This document shows, piece after piece, positions 28,141 to 38,293 of a stretch of DNA of 64,000 nt. The position numbers and the translations under genes were made by a program. Below the pieces are notes generated by a model. That model was not told the DNA's origin and did no database searches. It was given only the letters and a program-made list of their open reading frames with translations. The stretch's first letter is position 1. Each line of letters begins with the position of its first letter. Source of the stretch: Lyngbya confervoides BDU141951 (GTDB lineage Bacteria > Cyanobacteriota > Cyanobacteriia > Thermosynechococcales > Thermosynechococcaceae); contig NZ_JTHE03000100.1 of assembly GCF_000817775.3 (NCBI RefSeq), positions 1 to 64,000 of the forward strand, read 5' to 3'.

Positions 28141-31100
28141 TCAGGCTTCAGCCTCCTCAACTTCCATCCGGTTTAAAGATTCATAGGTGGGGCGAGAGGG
28201 CGTGCGGCGGTGGCTAACATCAGCCATGAGATCAACTTCCACATCGCGGCTGGTGCCATCGTCTTCGGTTTCAATCTTGTGGACTGCAATGTCCAGGCAC
28301 AGAGACTGCAGCTCTCGCATGAGCACCTTAAAGGACTCAGGGGTTCCCGGACGCGGGATGGCCTGACCCTTCACAATGGCGTTGAGGGCTTCATTACGAC
28401 CCTGCATATCGTCCGATTTAACCGTGAGTAACTCTTGGAGAATGTAGGCCGCACCAAAGGCCTCCAAGGCCCAAACCTCCATTTCGCCAAAGCGCTGTCC
28501 TCCCTGCTGGGCCTTGCCGCCAAGGGGCTGCTGGGTAACCAGGGAGTAGGGGCCTGTGGAGCGAGCATGAATTTTGTCGTCCACCAGGTGAACCAGCTTT
28601 AACATATAGGCTTTCCCGACGGTCACGTCCTGATCAAAGGGTTCCCCTGTCCGCCCGTCAAAAATTTGAAGTTTGCCGGGATTATTGGGATTGTATGTCC
28701 AGTCTCGATCCCTTTGGCTAGATCCCTCTGCCAGCTTACCGTGGACACTCAGGCGGGAGGCTTCCTCCCCGTGCATCTCGTCAAAGGGAGTCACCTTAAA
28801 GCGAAGGCCAAGGTTGTGACCAGCCCAACCCAACAGGCATTCAAACACCTGACCCACGTTCATGCGAGACGGCACCCCTAGAGGATTCAGCACAATATCC
28901 AGGGGGGTTCCATCCGCCAGGTAGGGCATGTCCTCCACCGGCAGGATTTTGGAGATAATCCCTTTGTTGCCGTGACGACCGGCCATCTTATCGCCCACCT
29001 GAATCTTGCGCTTCTGGGCAACGTAAACTCGGACCACCATATTGGCGCCCGGCGGAAGTTCATCTCCTTGCTCGCGGGTAAAGACACGAACATCCACCAC
29101 CCGACCTTTCTCACCATTGGGAACCCGCAGGGAATTATCTCGCACGTCTCGGGCCTTTTCACCAAAGATGGCACGCAGCAGCTTTTCTTCCGGCGGCTGG
29201 TCCGATTCCCCCTTGGGGGTCACCTTTCCAATTAAGATATCGCCAGCCTCCACCCAGGCCCCTACCCGGATGATGCCGTTCTCATCCAGTTGACGCAGAG
29301 AATCTTCCCCAACGTTGGGAATTTCGCGGGTAATTTCCTCCGGCCCTAACTTGGTCTGCCGAGCCTCAATTTCATATTTTTCAATATGGATAGAGGTGTA
29401 CACATCGTCACGAACCAGCCGCTCACTCACCAGGATGGCATCTTCGTAGTTGTATCCTTCCCAGGGCATATAGGCCACCAGGATGTTTTGTCCCAGGGCC
29501 AACTCCCCCCCCTCGGTGGCTGAACCATCGGCAATAATCTGGCCAGCCTGGACGCGATCGCCAGGAAACACGATGGGGCGCTGGTTTAAGCAGGTATCTT
29601 GGTTAGAACGCTGATATTTCTGAATGGGATATTCATGGAGCATCCCCTGGTCATCGCAAACGTAGACCACATCCGCTGATACCGAGGTCACCTCTCCATC
29701 AGTATGGCTGATCACAACCATTCCAGAATCTCTGGCAGCCTGAGCCTCCAGCCCGGTGCCCACTAGGGGACGAGTGGGCTTGAGCAGCGGGACAGCCTGA
29801 CGCTGCATGTTAGATCCCATCAGGGCTCGGTTCGCATCATCGTGCTCTAGGAAAGGAATCAAGGAGGTGGCCACCGAAATAATCTGCACCGGCGAAACCG
29901 CCACATAATCCACTTCGGTGGGAGAGGTGGTGGTAAAGTCCTGACGATAGCGAACCGGAACAATATCGCCCAGAATGTGCCCCTCCTCATCGGTGGGAAT
30001 ATCTCCTGGCGCCACGCGCAGATCATCTTCTTCATCTGCTGTCATATAGACAGGAGGCTGATCTCGCTGTACTATGCCATTTTTCACTGGGTAAAAGGGG
30101 GTTGCAATAAATCCGTAGGGATTTACCCGAGCGTGGGTTGCCAGAGACCCAATCAAACCGGCGTTTGGCCCCTCAGGCGTTTCAATAGGACAAATCCGCC
30201 CATAGTGACTGGGGTGGATATCGCGGACCGCAAAACCCGCTCGTTCTCGGGTCAAACCTCCAGGCCCCAGAGCGCTCAAACGACGCTTGTGAGTCAGCTC
30301 CGCTAGGGGATTGGTTTGATCCATAAATTGGGAGAGCTGGCTGGAGCCAAAGAATTCCTTAATAGCGGCCACCAAGGGTTTTGGATTCACCAGGGAGGCC
30401 GGCGTTAGAGACTCCACGTCGGATACAGTCATGCGCTCCTTGATGATTCGCTCCAGGCGGTTGAGACCCACTCGCACCTGATTCTGCAGGAGCTCTCCCA
30501 CCGATCGCACCCGGCGATTGCCCAAATGGTCAATATCATCCACCGAGCCAATGTCAAACTCCAGGTTAATTAGGTAATCAATGGCGGCCAAAATATCTTC
30601 CGGCGTCAGCACACGAGTTGATTCAGGCGTGTTTAAGTTGAGTTTGCGATTGAGCTTGTAGCGCCCCACCTTGCCCAGGTCGTAGCGTTTTGGATCAAAA
30701 AAGCGCGATTCCAGGAGTTGCTGCCCCCCCGACACCGTTGGAGGCTCACCCGGACGCAACTTCCGGTAAAGCTCCAGCAGTGCCTCTTCCTCTCCAAACT
30801 GCCCCTCTTTATCGATGGTTTTCTGATAGTATTCGGGGTGACGCAAGCGATCGAAAATTTCGCCATCGCTCAGGCCCAAGGCCTTCAACAAAACCTGGGC
30901 CGAAAGCTTGCGGGTCTTATCGATACGAACCCAAACCAGATCATTTTTGTCGTTCTCAAACTTCAACCAGGCTCCACGATTGGGAATCAAGCTGGCGTTG
31001 TAGGTTCTACGCCCATTCTTGTCTGTTTCAGACTTGTAATAAACCCCAGGACTCCGCACAATCTGATTGACGATCACGCGCTCAGCACCATTGATAATGA

Positions 31101-31440
31101 AGGTGCCTCGATCCGTCATCAAGGGGAGGTCGCCAATAAAAACCTCTTGCTCCTTGATTTCGCCCGTTTCCTTGTTAATCAAGCGAGTCGGAACATACAT
31201 CTGCACCGAGTAGGTGCTATCACGGCGCTTGGCTTCATCAACATCGTACTTTGGCCGCTTCAGCTTATAATTGTGGGCTAGAAAGTGCAGCTCGATTTTC
31301 CCGGTATAGTCGGTAATGGGAGAAAAGCTCTGCAGCTCCTCAATGAGGCCCTCTTCCAAAAACCATCGGAAACTCTCCCGCTGAATCTCGACCAGGTCGG
31401 GCAGAGTGAAAGCAGGTTGAGTGTAAGTTGAGTTAGTCAT
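28141..31440 (-). CDS. rpoB: RNA polymerase subunit beta (RpoB)
   Basis: Beta subunit of RNA polymerase, forming the active-site cleft with RpoC1/C2. The 1,099-residue protein shows all core regions. These include the rifampicin pocket ([20 protein letters not shown], then [20 protein letters not shown]), [39 protein letters not shown] and the C-terminal clamp segment [20 protein letters not shown]. In the rifampicin region the residues equivalent to the usual sensitive pattern (Q, D, H) look normal. Length is typical for cyanobacteria. Order rpsT-tatD-rpoB-rpoC1-rpoC2 is common in the phylum. Confidence 0.98.
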   Translation of the reverse strand: MTNSTYTQPAFTLPDLVEIQRESFRWFLEEGLIEELQSFSPITDYTGKIELHFLAHNYKLKRPKYDVDEAKRRDSTYSVQMYVPTRLINKETGEIKEQEVFIGDLPLMTDRGTFIINGAERVIVNQIVRSPGVYYKSETDKNGRRTYNASLIPNRGAWLKFENDKNDLVWVRIDKTRKLSAQVLLKALGLSDGEIFDRLRHPEYYQKTIDKEGQFGEEEALLELYRKLRPGEPPTVSGGQQLLESRFFDPKRYDLGKVGRYKLNRKLNLNTPESTRVLTPEDILAAIDYLINLEFDIGSVDDIDHLGNRRVRSVGELLQNQVRVGLNRLERIIKERMTVSDVESLTPASLVNPKPLVAAIKEFFGSSQLSQFMDQTNPLAELTHKRRLSALGPGGLTRERAGFAVRDIHPSHYGRICPIETPEGPNAGLIGSLATHARVNPYGFIATPFYPVKNGIVQRDQPPVYMTADEEDDLRVAPGDIPTDEEGHILGDIVPVRYRQDFTTTSPTEVDYVAVSPVQIISVATSLIPFLEHDDANRALMGSNMQRQAVPLLKPTRPLVGTGLEAQAARDSGMVVISHTDGEVTSVSADVVYVCDDQGMLHEYPIQKYQRSNQDTCLNQRPIVFPGDRVQAGQIIADGSATEGGELALGQNILVAYMPWEGYNYEDAILVSERLVRDDVYTSIHIEKYEIEARQTKLGPEEITREIPNVGEDSLRQLDENGIIRVGAWVEAGDILIGKVTPKGESDQPPEEKLLRAIFGEKARDVRDNSLRVPNGEKGRVVDVRVFTREQGDELPPGANMVVRVYVAQKRKIQVGDKMAGRHGNKGIISKILPVEDMPYLADGTPLDIVLNPLGVPSRMNVGQVFECLLGWAGHNLGLRFKVTPFDEMHGEEASRLSVHGKLAEGSSQRDRDWTYNPNNPGKLQIFDGRTGEPFDQDVTVGKAYMLKLVHLVDDKIHARSTGPYSLVTQQPLGGKAQQGGQRFGEMEVWALEAFGAAYILQELLTVKSDDMQGRNEALNAIVKGQAIPRPGTPESFKVLMRELQSLCLDIAVHKIETEDDGTSRDVEVDLMADVSHRRTPSRPTYESLNRMEVEEAEA

Positions 31441-31600
31441 GCGTCTCCTCTAGAGGTCACGCTGGCTTGGAACCTTCAATTCCGTTAGCAATTGCCCACT
31501 TCCCCAGAAAAGTCAGGGAAAGCAGGCAATTTCAACAAACTGAAGTCTCAGAGGCCAGAAACATTGGACAGTGGGTTCTGAAGAAAAAATAAATCAGAAT

Positions 31601-32386
31601 TTAAACAGCAGGCAGTTGAAATAGACGACAGGCGTTGGCAGTGGTTTGCTGCGCCAACACCTCAAGGGGCACGCCTCTCAAGGAGGCGACTCGCTCAGCC
31701 ACATAGTAAACATTGGCAGGCTCATTTCGACGGACGCCTCGCTTGGGGACGGGACTGAGAAAGGGACAATCCGTTTCCAATAACAACCGGTCGGCAGGAA
31801 CCCCGTTAGCTGAGGCATGGATCTGCTTGGCATTCTTAAAGGTCACAGTCCCGCTAAAGCTTATATAAAACCCCAGATCTAGAAACCAAGCGGTTTCTTC
31901 GGGGCTCCCTCCCCAACAGTGCATCACCCCCGCCACAGGGCCATGGACATCCCAGTCTTGACGAATCAACTCTGCCATGGGTCGGGCCGCCTCTCGACAG
32001 TGAATAATAACGGGCAGCTTCAAACGTCGGGCAATGGATAACTGAGCCAGAAAGGCTGCCCTTTGAGCCTCAAGATTATCAGCCTTGAACAAATCCAATC
32101 CCGTTTCTCCAATGGCAACCACCTTGGCATCGGATTGGGCCAGGGACTCAATTTCCTCCTCTAACCCAGCATGCCATTGCTGAACATCAAGGGGATGCAG
32201 CCCAACCGCAAAGTAGAGCTCTGAAAACCGTTGAGCCAGCTCCTGAATTTTAGGGAATTCTCCTGGCTCAACGCAGGAATGGATGAGTCGGATAATGCCC
32301 CGCGATCGCCATCGGTCGGCCACCTCATCAAGATCGATTTGAAAATCATCAAAGTTGATATGAACATGGGTATCAATCAACTGCAT
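31601..32386 (-). CDS. TatD family metal-dependent deoxyribonuclease
   Basis: The 261-residue TIM-barrel amidohydrolase-like enzyme has the family signatures. [11 protein letters not shown] at the N-terminus gives the two metal His; then come GETGLDLF (about 93-100), HCREA (about 130) and [21 protein letters not shown] (in two parts near 205-225). TatD enzymes are 3'-5' DNA exonucleases acting in repair, or D-aminoacyl-tRNA deacylase-like. It lies 11 bases after rpsT and 160 bases before rpoB on the same strand, a conserved cyanobacterial arrangement. Cytoplasmic. Confidence 0.9.
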   Translation of the reverse strand: MQLIDTHVHINFDDFQIDLDEVADRWRSRGIIRLIHSCVEPGEFPKIQELAQRFSELYFAVGLHPLDVQQWHAGLEEEIESLAQSDAKVVAIGETGLDLFKADNLEAQRAAFLAQLSIARRLKLPVIIHCREAARPMAELIRQDWDVHGPVAGVMHCWGGSPEETAWFLDLGFYISFSGTVTFKNAKQIHASANGVPADRLLLETDCPFLSPVPKRGVRRNEPANVYYVAERVASLRGVPLEVLAQQTTANACRLFQLPAV

Positions 32387-32397
32387 GGAAGCCTTGC

Positions 32398-32694
32398 CTA
32401 TGCCGCGGACTCCACCTGTTGCTTGAGTAACCTAGACAGACGGGCTTTACGCCGCGCCCCCGTGTTGCGATGGAGAACCCCTCGCTTAACCGCTTTGTCA
32501 ATTTTACTAAAGGCCGCGGACAGAGCCGACTGCAGCACCTGCTTTTGGTCAGGCGATGGATCGGAGGCATAGCTGTCTAGGGCTTCCAGGTAGCGTTTGG
32601 TCAAAGTTTTGATGGAAGATTTGTATGCTTTGTTGTGAAGGCGATTACGTTCAGCAATCTGGATTCGCTTGAGTGCAGACTTAGAATTAGCCAC
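32398..32694 (-). CDS. rpsT: 30S ribosomal protein S20
   Basis: S20 binds the 5' domain and helix 44 of 16S rRNA in the small subunit. The 98-residue basic protein begins [20 protein letters not shown], the classic S20 start. It has the helical [11 protein letters not shown] segment and ends in [19 protein letters not shown]. Length is typical. It is the first gene of the rpsT-tatD-rpoBC1C2 run, so its promoter in the 294-base spacer up to hisD may drive the whole set. Confidence 0.97.
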   Translation of the reverse strand: MANSKSALKRIQIAERNRLHNKAYKSSIKTLTKRYLEALDSYASDPSPDQKQVLQSALSAAFSKIDKAVKRGVLHRNTGARRKARLSRLLKQQVESAA

Positions 32695-32988
32695 GGTTTA
32701 CGACGATAATGGAAAGTTTTCGGTGAGTCAGGAAAATCCCAAATAGTAAGTATATCACGCGATTTATCATTTAGGCTGGCAAGTCCACGATTTGCCCGAT
32801 TTTACGATTTTCAGATCAGAACCATGGCCTCCCCCCTGAACAGATCCTAAATGATTCAGATAGGATGGGGACAGCAGCGCCAACCCAACTGAGCGCGCCC
32901 CTAAGGCAAGCCGCAGCCATCCCAGAAATTCGTTTAGAATTCACTAGGATTCAACAGTGCTCCAACGATAACCGTTCCCACAGATTCT
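32695..32988. other. Divergent spacer between rpsT and hisD
   Basis: This is an AT-richer stretch of 294 bases carrying the divergent promoters for the rpsT-rpo cluster and hisD. No ORF, RNA gene or marked repeat was seen. The hisD ATG has no strong ribosome-binding site. Confidence 0.45.
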
Positions 32989-34290
32989 ATGTTGCGAATC
33001 ATCACCCAAATCAGTGAAGCAGAGGCGGAGATCCAGCGGATCTGCAACCGCACCCACGATGATCAAGTTATTCACAAAGAGGCAACGGTTCGTGAGGTGC
33101 TGCAATTCGTCAAACGGAATGGAGACAGCGCGGTCCTCTCCTATACAGCTGAGTTTGATCAGCAAACGCTCACGCCTGAAGATCTGAGGGTTAGTGCCGC
33201 AGAACTAGATATTGCCTATCAGCAGGTGCCCAAGGATCTGCTCGATGCCATTCGGCTGGCGCGTCGACAAATTGAAGCCTTTCATCAGCAGCGCAAGCCC
33301 AAAAGCTGGGTTCAGTTTCCAGGCCAGGATGTGGTTTTAGGCAAACGCTTTACCCCGGTTGACCGAGCTGGGCTCTATGTGCCTGGGGGACGCGCAGCTT
33401 ATCCCAGCACTGTGCTGATGAATGCCATTCCGGCCCTGGTTGCGGGCGTGCCCCGACGAGTGATGGTTACCCCACCTGGCCCAGACAAATCGATTAATCC
33501 CGCGGTTCTCGTTGCCGCCCAGGAAGCAGGAGTTGAAGAGATATACCGCGTCGGTGGAGCGCAGGCGATCGCGGCCCTGGCCTACGGCACAGAAACCATC
33601 CCCAAGGTAGACATCATTAGCGGGCCAGGCAATATCTATGTCACCCTGGCCAAGAAGCTCGTTTACGGAACCGTGGGCATCGATTCCCTAGCCGGTCCCT
33701 CCGAGGTGCTCATCATTGCTGACTCAACGGCCAATCCCTCCCACGTGGCCGTGGACCTCTTGGCCCAGGCAGAACACGATCCCCTGGCAGCAGCTCTGTT
33801 GATCACCCCCGATGCTACCCTGGCACAGAAAGTGGTCCTCGAGGTCAATCGGCAACTCGAGCACCACCCCCGACGAGTCTTGACGGAAAAGTCCATTGCC
33901 CATTACGGTTTAGTGATTGTGGTCGAAACCCTGGAGCAAGCAGCAGAGCTATCCAATGCCTTTGCTCCTGAACACCTAGAGTTAGAGGTGGCAAACCCCT
34001 GGGATCTCCTGGAGTCTATTCGCCACGCCGGTGCCATTTTTCTGGGAGCTAATACCCCAGAAGCCGTGGGCGACTATCTAGCAGGTCCCAACCACACGCT
34101 ACCCACCTCAGGTGCCGCCCGATATGCTTCGGCTCTAGGAGTGGAAACCTTTATGAAGCACTCGAGCTTAATTCAGTATTCCGCCGAAGCCCTATCGGAA
34201 GTTGCCGATGCCATTCAAATTTTGGCAGACGCCGAAGGACTGCCGTCCCACCGAGATTCTGTGCGTCTGCGGATTCAGCGTTCATCCTAG
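32989..34290 (+). CDS. hisD: Histidinol dehydrogenase
   Basis: HisD carries out the last two steps of histidine synthesis, oxidising L-histidinol to L-histidine with NAD+. The 433-residue protein contains the core DRAGLYVPGGRAAYPSTVLM (about 125-144), YRVGGAQAIAALAYGT, the substrate-binding IISGPGNIYVTLAKK, and the zinc/catalytic region DLLAQAEHDPLAAALL. The C-terminal part has FAPEHLELEVANP and LPTSGAARYASALGVETFMK. Length is normal. It is the only histidine gene here; cyanobacterial his genes are usually dispersed. The universal stress gene follows after 9 bases. Confidence 0.97.
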   Translation: MLRIITQISEAEAEIQRICNRTHDDQVIHKEATVREVLQFVKRNGDSAVLSYTAEFDQQTLTPEDLRVSAAELDIAYQQVPKDLLDAIRLARRQIEAFHQQRKPKSWVQFPGQDVVLGKRFTPVDRAGLYVPGGRAAYPSTVLMNAIPALVAGVPRRVMVTPPGPDKSINPAVLVAAQEAGVEEIYRVGGAQAIAALAYGTETIPKVDIISGPGNIYVTLAKKLVYGTVGIDSLAGPSEVLIIADSTANPSHVAVDLLAQAEHDPLAAALLITPDATLAQKVVLEVNRQLEHHPRRVLTEKSIAHYGLVIVVETLEQAAELSNAFAPEHLELEVANPWDLLESIRHAGAIFLGANTPEAVGDYLAGPNHTLPTSGAARYASALGVETFMKHSSLIQYSAEALSEVADAIQILADAEGLPSHRDSVRLRIQRSS

Positions 34291-34299
34291 GAGGACTTA

Positions 34300-34761
34300 A
34301 TGGTCTTTGAAACAGTGCTGGTGGCCCTGGCCAGCAGCGATTTAGCGGATGATTTGACGCAGCAGGTAATTGCTTCGGTCCAGAGCCTCCAGCTTGAACC
34401 AGACAGTAAGGTGGTTTTGACCCACGTGGTTTGCGTTGGGGAGAAGGATGTAGATCTGGAAATGGACCGGCCCCATTCCGAACCCCACGTGGATGGGATT
34501 CGCAGGGTAGAACGGATTCTAGCAACGCTACAGTCGCAGTTTCCTTGCGCTTCAGAAATTGAGGTCGTCTCCGGCGATCCCGTAGAAGAAATTGTGCGGC
34601 TGGCCCACATCCATCGGGCAAGCCTGGTCGTGTTAGGCAATCGTGGATTACGAGGCGTCAATCGAATTTTACAGGGTTCGGTGAGCAGCCAGGTGGTCAG
34701 CGAGGCTCCCTGCACAGTGATGGTCGTCAAGCCTCACAGTCTTGAATCTATAGAATCTTGA
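34300..34761 (+). CDS. Universal stress protein (UspA family)
   Basis: The 153-residue single-domain Usp has the Rossmann-like pattern starting VFETVLVALASSDLADDL. Its ATP-binding signature GNRGLRGVNRILQGSVS (about 119-135) fits G-2x-G-9x-G(S/T), and it ends CTVMVVK. It probably binds ATP and acts as a cytoplasmic dimer. It begins 9 bases after hisD with GGAGG in the spacer, so the two are cotranscribed. A link to histidine synthesis is not obvious, though this pairing may recur in cyanobacteria. Confidence 0.88.
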   Translation: MVFETVLVALASSDLADDLTQQVIASVQSLQLEPDSKVVLTHVVCVGEKDVDLEMDRPHSEPHVDGIRRVERILATLQSQFPCASEIEVVSGDPVEEIVRLAHIHRASLVVLGNRGLRGVNRILQGSVSSQVVSEAPCTVMVVKPHSLESIES

Positions 34762-34762
34762 G

Positions 34763-34813
34763 TCTAGACCGTTAAGAGCTCTAGACCGTTAAGAGCTCTA
34801 GACCGTTGAGAGT
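34763..34813 (+). repeat. 17-bp tandem repeat, three copies
   Basis: TCTAGACCGTTAAGAGC occurs at 34763-34779 and 34780-34796, and with two changes at 34797-34813. It lies between the convergent Usp and YjbQ genes. Each junction creates AGAGCTCT palindromes. Confidence 0.85.
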
Positions 34814-34830
34814 TTAAGACTGCCCCCGCC

Positions 34831-35250
34831 CTATTCTCCGCTCAGGTGCACATAAACCTCCCGTTCAGACCCCCGGTCGCGATGTTCCCACAGGTAGATG
34901 CCCTGCCAAGTTCCCAGAACCAGTTGCCGATTCGCAATGGGAACAGCGGTTGAAGTTTGGGTCAGAACAGAGCGAATATGGGCAGGCATATCATCTGGCC
35001 CCTCCATGCGATGTCGATAGAGGGCAGGGTTTTCGGGAACCAAGTTAGCAAAGAAGGTTTCCAGGTCACGCAGCACGTCGGGATCTGCATTTTCCTGAAT
35101 AATCAGGCTAGCCGAGGTGTGGCGAATAAAGAGATGACACAGCCCCTCTCGAATTCCAGAGGCGCTGACCAGCCTTTTGATCTCCCCAGTAATATTGATC
35201 AAGGACTTGCCTCTTGTCGCGATGGGCAAACAATGATTTTGACAGGACAT
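34831..35250 (-). CDS. YjbQ/UPF0047 family protein
   Basis: The 139-residue protein belongs to the YjbQ family, single-domain beta-sandwich proteins forming trimers. Some members have weak thiamine-phosphate synthase activity, but the true role is unclear. Conserved parts are HTSASLIIQENADPDVLRDL (about 49-68), whose His and Asp/Glu form a putative metal site, and LGTWQGIYLWEHRDRG near the C-terminus. Length is normal. Cytoplasmic. It is convergent with the hisD-usp unit. Confidence 0.88.
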   Translation of the reverse strand: MSCQNHCLPIATRGKSLINITGEIKRLVSASGIREGLCHLFIRHTSASLIIQENADPDVLRDLETFFANLVPENPALYRHRMEGPDDMPAHIRSVLTQTSTAVPIANRQLVLGTWQGIYLWEHRDRGSEREVYVHLSGE

Positions 35251-35381
35251 AGGATCTTCGATGGCGATGGATCAAGAATTCAGTCGTACAATGGGGCCAA
35301 GGTAGAGTCCCCGGTTGCTGATCGTAACGTGCAGTGACTCTTCCTGGATGTGCTGGCCTCTGCTTGTAAGGATTTGCGACG

Positions 35382-36839
35382 ATGACTTCCCATTCTCGAT
35401 ACAGTAGCCAACTCTTTCAGTTCGTCCAGTGCCAGTCCCATCGGCTTCGCGATCGCACCGGACACCTATTGCGTCAAGGAAAAAACCAACTGACTTGGGG
35501 AGCGCAACTCTGTTTTCTAGCCCTGCGCAGCCTCTTCCAGGCAGGACGGCAAGCGGCCCTGTCCTTTGGGCAGGCGCTGCACTCCGGGGCCGGATTCCTC
35601 GGGGCAGCCGTTCAATCCGGGGAAAGACCCCTTGCCGGGCTAGACAGCGACATCCCAGTGCTGCGGGTTATGGAGGCCATCTCCCTCACGCCCCCCCAAG
35701 GCGCCCCTCCGTTTCAGAGGCAAGTGACCCTGGACTTCCCCCAATCTCAGTCCCGCCTCCAAGCAGGCATCACGGCCTTCAAGGCCATCGCTCGCCGTCT
35801 GAGGCGAGGGCGGCCCTTCAAGCTTCCAGTCAAAGGAATGATCTCGGCCCAGCCCTCCAACCTGCGCGTTGAAACCCAGCCCCTCTTGCAGGGGATTGCC
35901 TCTCTGCTGAGCACACGCACGCTGGTCCTAGTCACCGCCGATCAGCACCTGTTGGACATCCTCAGCCCCGATCAGCAATCCCGGCTCTACCGACGCATCC
36001 TGTGGGAGGTGGCCAGCCTTTATCGACGCCGACGTCAGGCCCAGCGATTCGCCCGTCCTCTCCGGATTCTCACGACCCTTCCCAAAGCAGTTGCCAGGCT
36101 GGGTAGTGCAATCCGGGATCACGCCCAGTCCCTACCATTGCCAATTCCTCCCCTCAGGCCACTTCTAGAAGTCCACAGCGCCAAGACGCCCTTCCGACTG
36201 CCCCCTTTACCTGACGGCTTCGGAATGGTGCCGGGGAAAATAGGAGAAGCTGCCCCCCTCTCCCTCCCCCAGGCCAGTAGGTCTGGCGATCGCAGAGGGC
36301 TCAAGACAGGGTTCAAGATAGGGCTCAAGACAGGGTTCAAGATAGGGCTTAAGACTCTATTCGGAGCAATGGCGGCCCTTCCCGCCCTGACCCTACCGGC
36401 GATCGCGGCCCCTACCTCTCCCCCGGCCCCCGCAGCACAGCAACCCTCCTTCCCCTCCGAGTGGGCCGATCCCGGTCGCATGAAGGCCAAACCAAACTGG
36501 AATGACATTCAGGGTATGATGCCGCGGGGCTTTGCAGGTCGACAGGGTCTCGTCACCCAACCGGTTCAACATCGCCCTTCCGCCCCCGTGAGTCAAGCCA
36601 TCCCCAGCGGACAAACCACCCACGCTAAAATCCGCTATTCGGTCCATGGACCCGAAATCGATGTTGAAGCAGAATTTATGGGATACGATCCCCATCTGCT
36701 AGAGCGGATTTTACAGGGGCTAGATACCTGGGTCCTCCACCTTGAAACCACGGTGGGGCTCCTGTGGTCTCTGGTGGGAGCACTGAGCCTGGGATTGGTA
36801 AGCTTCTACCAACGGCTTCGCCCAAAATTCATCCCCTAG
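35382..36839 (+). CDS. Hypothetical protein with internal 12-bp repeat and C-terminal membrane segment
   Basis: I do not recognise a family for this 485-residue protein. It is rich in Arg, Gln, Pro and Ser, with long stretches that look poorly ordered. One more regular part (about 165-235) reads LLQGIASLLSTRTLVLVTAD and on to SLYRRRRQAQ. Residues about 306-325 are GLKTGFKIGLKTGFKIGLKT, from a tandem repeat in the DNA. A hydrophobic Ala/Pro-rich segment follows (about 328-345). Near the C-terminus the sequence YSVHGPEIDVEAEFMGYDPHLL precedes a membrane helix (about 453-475). The N-terminal 25 residues are not a clear signal peptide. The reading frame is intact over its length. It could be a cyanobacterial envelope or thylakoid protein. 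Confidence 0.65.
   Translation: MTSHSRYSSQLFQFVQCQSHRLRDRTGHLLRQGKNQLTWGAQLCFLALRSLFQAGRQAALSFGQALHSGAGFLGAAVQSGERPLAGLDSDIPVLRVMEAISLTPPQGAPPFQRQVTLDFPQSQSRLQAGITAFKAIARRLRRGRPFKLPVKGMISAQPSNLRVETQPLLQGIASLLSTRTLVLVTADQHLLDILSPDQQSRLYRRILWEVASLYRRRRQAQRFARPLRILTTLPKAVARLGSAIRDHAQSLPLPIPPLRPLLEVHSAKTPFRLPPLPDGFGMVPGKIGEAAPLSLPQASRSGDRRGLKTGFKIGLKTGFKIGLKTLFGAMAALPALTLPAIAAPTSPPAPAAQQPSFPSEWADPGRMKAKPNWNDIQGMMPRGFAGRQGLVTQPVQHRPSAPVSQAIPSGQTTHAKIRYSVHGPEIDVEAEFMGYDPHLLERILQGLDTWVLHLETTVGLLWSLVGALSLGLVSFYQRLRPKFIP
36297..36356 (+). repeat. 12-bp tandem repeat inside the hypothetical gene
   Basis: Five units of about GGG(C/T)T(C/T)AAGA(C/T)A in a row; units 1-2 (36297-36320) are repeated exactly as units 3-4 (36321-36344). 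Because the unit is a multiple of three, the frame stays open and encodes alternating GLKT and GFKI. Confidence 0.85.
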
Positions 36840-36977
36840 TCTTGCCATCAAGTCCCCAGACACCATCGGTTTGGCCCAACCCCCAAAAGTTGACTTCAGA
36901 TATTTTAATCTGCACCAAGAGTTCGATATGATATTGAGGCGACCTCATTAAATGCTGTTTTCTATAGAGATCAAGTA

Positions 36978-37094
36978 ATGGAAACACTCAAAATCGTTGT
37001 TTACATCGTTGTGATATTTTTCCTAACCCTGTTTGTTTTTGGGTTCCTATCCAGCGACCCGTCTCGGAACCCCGGTCGAAAGGATCTTGAATAA
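36978..37094 (+). CDS. psbI: Photosystem II reaction centre protein I
   Basis: PsbI is a 4-kDa single-helix subunit next to D1/CP43 in photosystem II, important for early assembly and stability. The 38-residue product starts [20 protein letters not shown], has one membrane helix (about 4-24), and ends [18 protein letters not shown], the near-invariant PsbI tail. Length is exact for the family. It is a single gene with its own terminator 55 bases after the stop. It sits between two unrelated hypotheticals, and no other psb gene is adjacent. Confidence 0.97.
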   Translation: METLKIVVYIVVIFFLTLFVFGFLSSDPSRNPGRKDLE

Positions 37095-37148
37095 GAGCAA
37101 AAAACAGTTCTTTTTTTGAGCATTTATCAATTCTGAACGGTATTGAAG

Positions 37149-37180
37149 AAAGAGTCCTTAAGTTTTGAGGACTCTTTTTT
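37149..37180 (+). terminator. Terminator of psbI
   Basis: AAAGAGTCCT (37149-37158) pairs perfectly with AGGACTCTTT (37168-37177) around a 9-base loop, and the T-run continues to six T by 37180. A strong intrinsic terminator. Confidence 0.88.
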
Positions 37181-37377
37181 GGTGAAGGGTTCAGGTTCCT
37201 TGCCACCGTGCTGGGTTAGAGGGGGCAGCACTAAACTCCACAAAATCCAGTGCTGGGCGTTTCTTTAATTAGAGTCTTCGATTAATATGTCCTTGGGGAA
37301 ATTCGGGGGACATTTACACTTAGAACTGGGATCTTAATTATGCCTGGGCCCTTATATTGCATTGGGTGCTTCGTCCT

Positions 37378-38271
37378 ATGACTAGAAAAAATCAAGAGAC
37401 AGCCGTTTCAGCAATTGTAAATTTGCTGAAGCTCTATAGCTTCGAATCTGGTCAACGGTCCCACGAGAAGAATCTAGAGGTGTGGCTCAAGCGATTTCCG
37501 CTAAATTGGGTCAAGTTAGCCCTGGTGGAATCCCTCTATCAAGGACGCTACAAGGCGATCTCCGTCGAGCAAATTTTAGCGCTATGGCAGCGGCGCGGAG
37601 AACCTTGCTATCATTTCACCCACGATTTTGAGCGCCTGGTCTCCCATAATCTTCCCCAGGATTTTTCGGCGGCACCCCCGGTCCGTCAGCGACCGATGGA
37701 GCAATCTTCACAGTCAGACTCCTATCGATCTCGTCGCCACGTTCTCGCGCGGCTCCAGGCCTTGGGCGATCGCATTGAGCCGGGGAATGCTGAGATTGAG
37801 TCGGTGGATTCCCCTGCTGCCAATGACTCTGAAAGCCTGAATCCTGAAGATTTTTCTCCCACCCGTCCCGCAGGCAACACCACCTTGCCAGCCCCCCTAG
37901 AATCTTCCCCTGAAACCCTGGGATCTTCCTTCGGGCAGGAGTGGGATGAACCCGTTTTGCCCCCCTCCCAGGAAGCAAAACACTCCCGTGCCCCACAGCA
38001 AGAATGCCCCTCGCAGGCAGGAGGACTTTTTCCAGAACCTGCGGATTTCGAAAAAAATTCCGTTGCTCCGGATTTAGCCTCCTCCACTTTTCCCGAGACG
38101 AATGACCTAGAATCGAAGCATCTTCCTATTTCGGAACCCTTAGCTCCCAAGCCGCTTTTGCTTCCCCCAGAATCCAGCCTGAGGATCAATCCAATTCATC
38201 AATTTGTTCCCCAATCTGGCCCCTCTGGATTTTATTCAAAATTAACGGCAATGGTGCAGCAGCGTTCCTAA
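37378..38271 (+). CDS. Conserved hypothetical with ordered N-terminus and disordered tail
   Basis: The 297-residue protein has a compact N-terminal part (about 1-95, TAVSAIVNLLKLYSFESGQR and on to VEQILALWQRRGEPCYHFTH). It resembles short cyanobacterial hypotheticals with the same LNWVKLALVESLYQGRYKAISVEQIL-type core. From about residue 100 on it is rich in Ser, Pro and Glu and probably unstructured, with a short conserved-looking end (INPIHQFVPQSGPSGFYSKL). The ATG at 37378 begins MTRKNQETAV; an in-frame TTG lies seven codons upstream. No signal peptide. It is followed 22 bases later by the CDF gene. Function unknown. Confidence 0.7.
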   Translation: MTRKNQETAVSAIVNLLKLYSFESGQRSHEKNLEVWLKRFPLNWVKLALVESLYQGRYKAISVEQILALWQRRGEPCYHFTHDFERLVSHNLPQDFSAAPPVRQRPMEQSSQSDSYRSRRHVLARLQALGDRIEPGNAEIESVDSPAANDSESLNPEDFSPTRPAGNTTLPAPLESSPETLGSSFGQEWDEPVLPPSQEAKHSRAPQQECPSQAGGLFPEPADFEKNSVAPDLASSTFPETNDLESKHLPISEPLAPKPLLLPPESSLRINPIHQFVPQSGPSGFYSKLTAMVQQRS

Positions 38272-38293
38272 CCCTTGCAAGCTGAAAACCATC

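Noticed and set aside
34763-34813. Three 17-bp repeats considered as a CRISPR remnant
   Set aside because: The copies are directly adjacent with no spacers, so this is a plain tandem repeat.
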